DNA from: Candidatus Aalborgicola danicus
GTDB taxonomy: Bacteria > Pseudomonadota > Gammaproteobacteria > Burkholderiales > Burkholderiaceae_C
Length of the DNA: 64,000 nt
NCBI GenBank assembly: GCA_016703945.1
Contig: JADJBC010000002.1
Span: 124,001 to 188,000 of the forward strand
Direction: 5' to 3'
Shown piece by piece: positions 55,752 to 62,293 of the stretch (its first letter is position 1; each line of letters begins with the position of its first letter). The position numbers and the translations under genes are program-made. The notes under the pieces were generated by a model. It worked only from the letters and a program-made list of their open reading frames with translations, was not told where the DNA came from and did no database searches.

Positions 55752-57641
55752 TTACGCGGCCCGTGCCAACGGAGCCAGCAATGCCGCAAATCGGTGCGTG
55801 ATGGACGCCTTGATGCCAACCGCATCCAGCCCCTGCAAGCTCAACAAACGGGCCGGGTCGCCGTGTTCGATGAAAACGTCTTCCAGACCCAATTGCAGCA
55901 CCGGCAGTTCAATGCCAGCCGCATGCAGGGCTTCGGCCACGGCACTGCCCGCGCCGCCCATGACACAACCCTCCTCCACCGTCACCAACGCCGCGTGGCT
56001 GCGTGCGACCTGCATCAGCAATTCGGTGTCCAGTGGTTTGGCCCAGCGCATGTTGACCACCGTAGCGCCCAGCGTCTGTGCGGCTTCGAGCGCCGGGTAC
56101 AGCAAGGTGCCAAAGGCCAGGATGGCAATACCGCTGGTGCCGTTGCGACGAATCTCGCCCTTGCCAAACGGCAGGCCGTCCAGATTAGCCTGCACGGCGA
56201 CCCCGGCACCGGCACCGCGTGGGTACCGCACGGCGACCGGATGGTCCTGCCCAAAGGCTGTGCTGAGTAGCTGGCGGCACTCGTTTTCATCGGCCGGGCA
56301 AGCCACGCTGATATTGGGAATACAACGCAGGTAAGCGATGTCATACGCTCCGGCGTGGGTTGCGCCGTCGGCACCCACCAGACCGGCGCGGTCCAGCGCA
56401 AACACCACCGGCAGGTTTTGAATGGCCACGTCGTGGATCAGCTGGTCATAGGCACGCTGCAAGAAAGTGGAATAAATCGCCACCACGGGCTTGAGGCCCT
56501 CAGTAGCCAATCCCGCCGCAAACGTGACCGCGTGTTGTTCGGCAATGCCCACATCAAAGTAGCGCTCTGGAAAGCGTTGTTCGAACTCGACCATGCCGGA
56601 GCCTTCGCGCATGGCGGGTGTGATGCCCACCAACCGGGGGTCGGCTTGGGCCATGTCGCACAACCAATGGCCAAAGACCTGGGTAAAGGTGAGCTTGGGC
56701 GCGACGGAGGGCTTTTGCAGGCCCACGCTGGGGTCGAACTTGCCGGGACCGTGGTAGGCCACCGGGTCGACCTCGGCCAGTTTGTAGCCCTGGCCCTTTT
56801 TGGTCACCACGTGCAAGAACTGCGGCCCCTTGAGCAGGCGAATGTTCTCCAGCGTTGGGATGAGCGAATCGAGGTCGTGGCCGTCAATCGGGCCGATGTA
56901 GTTGAAGCCGAATTTCTCGAACAAGGTAGCTGGCACCACCATGCCCTTGGCATGTTCCTCCAGCCGTTTGGCCAATTCAAACAAGGGCGGCGCACCCTTG
57001 AGCACGGTCTTGCCGACATTCTTGGCAGCCGCGTAAAAACGCCCACTCAGCAACTGCGCCAGGTAGCGGTTCAGTGCCCCCACGGGCGGGCTGATGCTCA
57101 TGTCGTTGTCGTTCAGGATGACCAGCAAGTTGCAGTCGGACACGCCGCCATTGTTGAGCGCTTCAAAGGCCATGCCGGCGGTCATGGCACCGTCGCCAAT
57201 CACCGCAATGGCGTGCCGGTCGATCCCTTGGATGCGCGCCGCCTGCGCCATGCCCAGCGCCGCCGAGATCGAGGTACTGGAGTGGGCGGTGCCAAAGGTG
57301 TCGTAGTCACTCTCAGAACGCTGCGGGAAGCCGCTCAAGCCGCCCATCTGGCGCAGGCTGGGCATGCGGTCGCGTCGGCCAGTCAAAATCTTGTGCGGGT
57401 AGGTCTGGTGGCCCACGTCCCACACGATGCGGTCGTGGGGTGTGTTGTAGACATAGTGCAGTGCAACGGTCAATTCCACCGTGCCAAGATTGGAACTGAG
57501 GTGACCGCCAGTCTTGGCCACACTGTCCAGCAAAAAACCGCGCAACTCGTCCGACAGATCTCGCAATTGGTCGCGTGGCAACTGGCGCAGGTCCGAAGGA
57601 TCGTTGATGCAGTGCAGCAAAGGGTACTGAAGGTGGGGCAT
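55752..57641 (-). CDS. dxs: 1-deoxy-D-xylulose-5-phosphate synthase
   Basis: This 629-residue thiamine-diphosphate enzyme makes DXP from pyruvate and glyceraldehyde-3-phosphate, the entry to the MEP isoprenoid pathway. It shows VGHQTYPHKILTGRRDRM with the catalytic His, IGDGAMTAGMAFEALNNGG with the ThDP motif, and the transketolase pyrimidine segment with GIAEQHAVTFAAGLA. Length is normal. ispA and xseB lie upstream on the same strand. The 71-base spacer to ispA is almost wholly a repeat copy, so no good Shine-Dalgarno precedes the ATG at 57641. The 265 bases downstream (55487-55751) show no gene. Confidence 0.96.
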   Translation of the reverse strand: MPHLQYPLLHCINDPSDLRQLPRDQLRDLSDELRGFLLDSVAKTGGHLSSNLGTVELTVALHYVYNTPHDRIVWDVGHQTYPHKILTGRRDRMPSLRQMGGLSGFPQRSESDYDTFGTAHSSTSISAALGMAQAARIQGIDRHAIAVIGDGAMTAGMAFEALNNGGVSDCNLLVILNDNDMSISPPVGALNRYLAQLLSGRFYAAAKNVGKTVLKGAPPLFELAKRLEEHAKGMVVPATLFEKFGFNYIGPIDGHDLDSLIPTLENIRLLKGPQFLHVVTKKGQGYKLAEVDPVAYHGPGKFDPSVGLQKPSVAPKLTFTQVFGHWLCDMAQADPRLVGITPAMREGSGMVEFEQRFPERYFDVGIAEQHAVTFAAGLATEGLKPVVAIYSTFLQRAYDQLIHDVAIQNLPVVFALDRAGLVGADGATHAGAYDIAYLRCIPNISVACPADENECRQLLSTAFGQDHPVAVRYPRGAGAGVAVQANLDGLPFGKGEIRRNGTSGIAILAFGTLLYPALEAAQTLGATVVNMRWAKPLDTELLMQVARSHAALVTVEEGCVMGGAGSAVAEALHAAGIELPVLQLGLEDVFIEHGDPARLLSLQGLDAVGIKASITHRFAALLAPLARAA

Positions 57642-57642
57642 A

Positions 57643-57699
57643 TGCTATTGTTTTAGTAGCGTCTTACGCAAATAATTCGAGGGCTAGAGGCCAATTTCA
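57643..57699 (+). repeat. Dispersed ~55-bp repeat, copy 6 (between ispA and dxs)
   Basis: TGCTATTGTTTTAGTAGC, then GTCTTACGCAAATAATTC, then GAGGGCTAGAGGCCAATTT is the clearest copy. It begins within two bases of the dxs start codon (dxs reads the other strand) and fills most of the 57642-57712 gap. Confidence 0.75.
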
Positions 57700-57712
57700 T
57701 GTAAATATTTGG

Positions 57713-58684
57713 TCAACTGGCACGGTTTACGACCATGTCGGCCAAAGCGCTCAGGGCCCGGGTTTGCGCCAAGCCGCTACCGTCAAGTGCTGCTTGCGCC
57801 TGGTGTAGCAAGCGCTGGGCGTAGGCCCGGCTGGCGGGCAAGCCCATTAGCGAGACATAGGTAGGTTTGTTGTTGTCGGCGTCTTTGCCAGCGGTCTTGC
57901 CCAGGGTGCTGGAGTCTGCAGTGACGTCCAAAATATCATCCACCACCTGAAAGGCCAGGCCAATGGCGCGACCATAGGCATGCAGCGCTGTTGCTGCTTG
58001 GACATTGGACACCCCACACAAGGCACCCATCATGACGCTGGCCTGCAACAGAGCGCCGGTTTTCAACTCGTGCATTTCGCGCAATTGCACTTCGGTCAGC
58101 GGCAGACCGACGCTGGCCAGGTCAATAGCCTGCCCCCCCGCCATACCAGCACTACCCGCGGCACGGGCCAACGAAGCACACAGCCGTGCCTGGATGGTTT
58201 CTGGCACCGAGCCATCTTGTGGCGTCAGCAACTCAAAGGCCAAAGCCTGCAGGGCGTCGCCCGCCAACAGGGCACTGGCCTCGCCAAACCGCACATGCAC
58301 CGTGGGCTTGCCTCGGCGCAACACATCGTTGTCCATACAGGGCATGTCGTCATGAACCAGGGAATAGGCATGGATCAGTTCAACCGCACAGGCGGCGCGT
58401 AATGCCGCATGCTGCCCCGCAGCCGCGCCACCCGCGCCCTGGATGTCGACTGCCTCCTGAGCCGCCAGGACCAGCAGCGGGCGCAGTCGCTTGCCGCCAT
58501 CCAGCACTGCATAACGCATGGCTTCCACCAGTTGGGCGGGCGCGCCATGGTCCAGCCCTTGGGGAACGTCAGCGGTCACCCACCGGTCCAGCGCCGCTTC
58601 GACCTCGGCCAGGCGCACGCGGCTCCAGGCATCCAGATCAAATGGCTGGTGAATGGGTGATGGCATCACTGACGTTGTGCTCAT
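57713..58684 (-). CDS. ispA: Farnesyl diphosphate synthase (polyprenyl synthetase)
   Basis: This 323-residue enzyme condenses IPP with DMAPP and GPP to give farnesyl diphosphate. The first Asp-rich motif is LVHDDMPCMDNDVLRRGKPT and the second is AFQVVDDILDVTADSSTLGK. AMRYAVLDGGKRLRPLLVLA near the N-terminus is also typical. The start ATG at 58684 overlaps the xseB stop (ATGA), so xseB-ispA-dxs is one operon as in many proteobacteria. Chain length is inferred from neighbours rather than proven. Confidence 0.94.
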   Translation of the reverse strand: MSTTSVMPSPIHQPFDLDAWSRVRLAEVEAALDRWVTADVPQGLDHGAPAQLVEAMRYAVLDGGKRLRPLLVLAAQEAVDIQGAGGAAAGQHAALRAACAVELIHAYSLVHDDMPCMDNDVLRRGKPTVHVRFGEASALLAGDALQALAFELLTPQDGSVPETIQARLCASLARAAGSAGMAGGQAIDLASVGLPLTEVQLREMHELKTGALLQASVMMGALCGVSNVQAATALHAYGRAIGLAFQVVDDILDVTADSSTLGKTAGKDADNNKPTYVSLMGLPASRAYAQRLLHQAQAALDGSGLAQTRALSALADMVVNRAS

Positions 58685-58944
58685 GGCGACTTCCAGGCCT
58701 TAAGCGTGCCGCCGTCGAGCACCTTGATCTGGTCTTCCACCGCCTGCAGCTTGGCTCGGCAGTGTTCCAGCAGCAGCGCGCCGCGCTGGTATCCCGCCAA
58801 CATGTCATCGAGCGGCATTTCGCCTGATTCGAGCTGGCCGACCAGTTGTTCAAGTTCGCGCATGGCGTCTTCATAACTGGTGGTCACTGCAATGGGAATC
58901 GCGGGTGCGTCAGCAGAGATCGGTTTGGCACTGGCCTTGGGCAT
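58681..58944 (-). CDS. xseB: Exodeoxyribonuclease VII small subunit
   Basis: This 87-residue protein supports the XseA nuclease that degrades single-stranded DNA. The core matches the family: SYEDAMRELEQLVGQLESGE, then MPLDDMLAGYQRGALLLEHC and RAKLQAVEDQIKVLDG. I chose ATG 58944 (MPKASAKPISADAPAI) because a longer frame upstream runs into unrelated sequence. It heads the minus-strand operon with ispA and dxs. Confidence 0.92.
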   Translation of the reverse strand: MPKASAKPISADAPAIPIAVTTSYEDAMRELEQLVGQLESGEMPLDDMLAGYQRGALLLEHCRAKLQAVEDQIKVLDGGTLKAWKSP

Positions 58945-59033
58945 GAAATGGGGTGGGAAACAGGAAACCGCGATTTTAGGCGCTTTGCAGTTGTGCCGCC
59001 CCGAGGCAAAGACAGCCCTGCTGCTCCCCGGGG

Positions 59034-59101
59034 TACAATCCACAGCCCTAGGCAGCTCTCAAGGTAGCTGCCTCACCGAACCCCCGGCAACGGGGGTTTT
59101 G
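59034..59101 (+). ncRNA. Candidate short intrinsically terminated transcript or leader
   Basis: A -10-like TACAAT (59034-59039) precedes two hairpins: AGGCAGCT/AGCTGCCT with an 8-nt loop (59050-59073), and CCCCCG-GCAA-CGGGGG (59081-59096) followed by TTTT. No gene transcribed rightward ends here, because xseB starts leftward at 58944. The terminator therefore has no coding gene to serve. It could be a small RNA of about 55 nt or an attenuator ahead of the oxygenase gene. The -35 is poor, so confidence is low. Confidence 0.4.
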
Positions 59102-59184
59102 CATCCAGAGGACCGAGAATTGTGCAAACATTGTGCAAAACTGACTTTCCACCGATTGTCAAAAAGCCCGCAAAGCCACTGGGC

Positions 59185-60378
59185 ATGCGGGTTTCGACAG
59201 AGTTAAACAACACTCCGTCACAACTACCCGTTTCAAGTTATTTTGACACCGCGCTGTACCAGCGCGAGATGCAAACTATCTTCCAGAATGGGCCCCGTTA
59301 TGTGGGGCACTCGCTGAGCGTTCCCAATGTCGGGGACTACTACGCCCTGCCCCAGGAAAAAGAAGGCCGGGCGCTGGTGCGCAATGCCAGCGGCGTGGAA
59401 CTGATTTCCAACGTCTGCCGGCACCGCCAGGCGCTGATGCTCAAAGGCCGCGATTCACTGATCAACCCGGTCACTGACCACGGCCGTCAGGTGGCCAGCG
59501 CAGGCGGCAATATTGTTTGCCCCCTGCACCGCTGGACCTACAGCGGCGCCAACACCCACGGTGCGCCGATCCAGGCCGGCACCTTGATTGGCGCACCGCA
59601 TTTTGAGCAAGACCCCTGCCTGAACCTCAAAAACTACCCGCTGCAGGAGTGGAACGGGCTGTTGTTTGAGCAAAACGGCCGCAATGTGGCGGCCGATCTG
59701 GCCGGCATGGGGCCAAGGGCCGCGCTGGACTTTGAGGGTTTTGTGCTGGACAAGGTGGTCATGCACGAGTGCAACTACAACTGGAAGACCTTTATCGAGG
59801 TCTATCTGGAGGACTACCACGTCGGCCCGTTCCACCCCGGGCTGGGCAAGTTTGTGACCTGTGACGACCTGCGCTGGCAATTTGCCGACAACTACTCGGT
59901 GCAAACAGTGGGTGTGGCCGCGCAGCTGGCCAAGGCCGACGCCACCGGCGGCTCCCCCGTCTACGAGCGCTGGCAAAAAGCGCTGCTGGCGTATCGCAAT
60001 GGTGTCGCTCCACAACAAGGCGCCATCTGGCTGACCTATTACCCCCACATCATGGTGGAGTGGTACCCGCATGTGCTGACCGTGTCGACCCTGCACCCCA
60101 TGGGGCCCAACAAGACCATGAACATGGTCGAGTTCTATTACCCCGAGGAAATCGTGGCGTTTGAGCGCGAGTTCGTGGAAGCCCAACAGGCCGCCTACAA
60201 CGAGACCTGCATCGAGGACGACGAAATCGGTGAACGCATGGACGCCGGCCGCGCCGCCCTGCTGGCACGTGGTGACAACGAAGTCGGCCCGTACCAGAGC
60301 CCGATGGAAGATGGCATGCCGCATTTCCACAGCTGGTACCGCAAACAGCTCGGAGCCTGGGTGGAAGAGCGTTCTGCG
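59185..60378 (+). CDS. Aromatic ring-hydroxylating (Rieske) oxygenase alpha subunit, 3' end lost in a G-tract
   Basis: About 398 residues are clear. The Rieske [2Fe-2S] motif is split as NVCRHRQALM and VCPLHRWTYSG (CxH...CxxH). The catalytic domain shows NWKTFIEVYLEDYHVGPFHP, with the two His and nearby Asp for mononuclear iron. It resembles the choline/carnitine monooxygenase-like branch. I chose ATG 59185 (MRVSTELNNTPS); a GTG at 59122 would prepend 21 unmatched residues. After VEERSA the frame enters a low-complexity G-rich stretch and runs without a stop into the transporter gene. The true stop is probably lost through misassembly. The substrate is unknown and no reductase gene is adjacent. 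Confidence 0.85.
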
Positions 60379-60425
60379 CGGGGCAGGGGGGGGCGCGCGG
60401 GGGGGGGGGGGACGGGGGGGAAAAC
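60379..60425. other. Impure poly-G tract, probable assembly artefact
   Basis: The sequence is almost pure G with a few C and A (one run of 13 G, others of 7-8) and then AAAACCCGCCCCC. Nothing like it occurs elsewhere in the window. It fuses two unrelated genes in frame. Such tracts are typical of low-quality sequence joins, although a true hypermutable tract is possible. Confidence 0.7.
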
Positions 60426-60450
60426 CCGCCCCCAGTCTTCTAGGACTCTA

Positions 60451-61338
60451 GTGCAAGCACTGTGGATGGTGCTGGGCTCGTTCCTGTTTGCCACCATGGC
60501 AGTCGGGATCAAGTTCGCATCGGAGAGCTTTGGCACGCTGGAGCTGGTGTTCTACCGCGGCATCGTCAGCGTGATCTTCATGACCGTGGTGCTGCGTGCC
60601 AGCGGTACCCCATTGCGCACCCCCGTGCCCATGATGCACGTGTGGCGCAGCGCCATCGGCATCCTGTCGCTCAGCGCCTGGTTTTACGCCATTGCCCACC
60701 TGCCGGTGGCCACGGCTATGACGCTGAACTACATGAGCGGCGTTTGGGTGGCAGCCTTTATCGTGGGCGGGGGCCTGCTCTACGGCCAGGCCCAGCGCCA
60801 GGGCCCGCTCTTGGGCACGGTGCTGCTGGGCTTCATCGGCGTGGTGATGACGCTGCGCCCCACCATAGACCAGAACCAGTTGTTCGCCGGGGTGATTGGC
60901 CTGCTCTCAGGCATGGGTGCGGCGCTGGCCTACATGCAGGTCACGGCGCTGGGCAAGGTGGGCGAACCCGAGGTCCGCACGGTGTTCTATTTTTCGGTTG
61001 GCACCATTGTGGTGGGCGCTGTGGGCGCACTGTTTACCGACTTCACGCCCTGGTCCGAGGTGAGCTTTACGGCCGCTGCCTGGGTGATTCCGATTGGTGT
61101 ACTGGCCTCTTTGGGCCAGTGGTGCATGACACGTGCCTACAGCCATGGCGCAACCCTGGTGGTGGCCAGCATGCAATACAGCGGCATTGTGTTTGCCGCC
61201 GTCTACAGCCTGACCCTGTTTGGCGACAAAATCGCCCTTATTGGCTGGGCCGGAATTGCGGTTATCGTCACCAGCGGCATACTGGCAACGGCCTTGCGCG
61301 CCCGTGCCATGCCCGATACGCCCGCTGAAGACCACTGA
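60451..61338 (+). CDS. DMT-superfamily (EamA) transporter
   Basis: This protein of about 295 residues has ten membrane helices in two EamA repeats. The first begins ALWMVLGSFLFATMAVGIKF with the ELVFYRGIVSVIFMTVVL signature; the second repeat includes AAALAYMQVTALGKVGEP and AWVIPIGVLASLGQWCMTRA. I suggest GTG 60451 as start because AGGA lies five bases upstream; ATG 60466 is an alternative. Family members export amino acids, purines or other metabolites, and the substrate cannot be told. It is in frame with the upstream oxygenase through the G-tract, which I do not take as a real fusion. Confidence 0.87.
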   Translation: MQALWMVLGSFLFATMAVGIKFASESFGTLELVFYRGIVSVIFMTVVLRASGTPLRTPVPMMHVWRSAIGILSLSAWFYAIAHLPVATAMTLNYMSGVWVAAFIVGGGLLYGQAQRQGPLLGTVLLGFIGVVMTLRPTIDQNQLFAGVIGLLSGMGAALAYMQVTALGKVGEPEVRTVFYFSVGTIVVGAVGALFTDFTPWSEVSFTAAAWVIPIGVLASLGQWCMTRAYSHGATLVVASMQYSGIVFAAVYSLTLFGDKIALIGWAGIAVIVTSGILATALRARAMPDTPAEDH

Positions 61339-61385
61339 CTGCCACGCACCGCTCCAACCCTGTCCATTGATTGCGAACACCGACC

Positions 61386-62282
61386 ATGTACACCACGCTG
61401 ATCACCGTAGCCCAATTGCAAACCCTGCTGGCCAGTGGTCAGGCGTGCAAAGTGTTCGATTGCAGTTTCAACCTGACCGACGCGCAAGCGGGTGAGGTCA
61501 TGTATGCCGAATCCCACATCCCCGGCGCCCTCTACGCCCACCTGGACAAACACCTGAGTGCCGCCAAAGACCCGGTCAGCGGCAAACCCGCTGCGGGGAC
61601 CAGCGCCTCGGGTGGGCGCCACCCGCTGCCCACGCGCGAAGCTTTTGCCGCCTGGCTGGGTTCGGTTGGCGTTGCAAATGGCATGCAAGTGGTGGTGTAT
61701 GACCGCCAGGCAGCCAATTACTGCGGCCGCCTGTGGTGGATGCTCAAGTGGGTGGGCCACGAAAACGTGGCCGTGCTCGACGGTGGATTACAAGCCTGGC
61801 AAGCCGCCGGCGGCGCGGTCAGCAGTGGCCCACAAGAACCACAAACGCCTGCGGATAATTTCGCTCTAGCCCCCGAATTGATTGGCTTAGCTACTATCGA
61901 AAGCGTAGCAAAGCGCTTAACCGGCAAGGCCGCAGACGGTACACAAACGGTGATCGACGCACGCAGCGGTCCGCGTTTTCGGGGCGAGGTGGAACCGCTG
62001 GACCCGGTGGCGGGTCATATTCCTGGCGCGTTAAACCGTCCGTTTGGCGACAACATGGATGACAATGGTCACTTCAAACCTGCGGACCAGCTCCGGGCCG
62101 AGTTCGTGACTTTGCTGGCGGGGCGGGACCCGGCCAGCGTGGTGCACCACTGTGGCAGCGGGGTTAGCGCGGTGCCCAATATCCTGGCCATGGAAATTGC
62201 CGGGCTGGGCCGAACATCGCTGTTTGCCGGCAGCTGGAGTGAATGGTGCGCCGACCCTGCGCGCCCGGTGGCACAAGGCTAA
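61386..62282 (+). CDS. Sulfurtransferase (SseA-type, two rhodanese domains)
   Basis: This 298-residue protein has two rhodanese domains. The N-terminal one is inactive (ADSHIPG-like ESHIPGALYAHLDKHLS). The C-terminal one carries the catalytic Cys in VVHHCGSGVSAVPNILAME, the CG[S/T]G[V]T/SA loop of thiosulfate/3-mercaptopyruvate sulfurtransferases. RFRGEVEPLDPVAGHIPGA is a further signature. The start ATG 61386 (MYTTLITVAQLQ) was preferred over a frame five codons longer. Codons about 158-175, in the linker between the domains, lie in a repeat copy and read ALAPELIGLATIESVAKRL. Confidence 0.92.
   Translation: MYTTLITVAQLQTLLASGQACKVFDCSFNLTDAQAGEVMYAESHIPGALYAHLDKHLSAAKDPVSGKPAAGTSASGGRHPLPTREAFAAWLGSVGVANGMQVVVYDRQAANYCGRLWWMLKWVGHENVAVLDGGLQAWQAAGGAVSSGPQEPQTPADNFALAPELIGLATIESVAKRLTGKAADGTQTVIDARSGPRFRGEVEPLDPVAGHIPGALNRPFGDNMDDNGHFKPADQLRAEFVTLLAGRDPASVVHHCGSGVSAVPNILAMEIAGLGRTSLFAGSWSEWCADPARPVAQG
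61858..61910 (-). repeat. Dispersed ~55-bp repeat, copy 7 (inside the sulfurtransferase gene, antisense)
   Basis: On the minus strand TGCTACGCTTTCGATAGTAGC, cut here for length, is followed by TAAGCCAATCAATTCGG and GGGCTAGAGCGAAAT. It matches the repeat hairpin and GGGCTAGAG box and is translated in the inter-domain linker. Confidence 0.65.
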
Positions 62283-62293
62283 AGCGTCCGGCC

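Noticed and set aside
59185..61338. A single Rieske-oxygenase/DMT-transporter fusion protein
   Set aside because: The join is an impure G-tract unlike any other sequence here, and both halves are full-length members of separate families. I annotate two genes.
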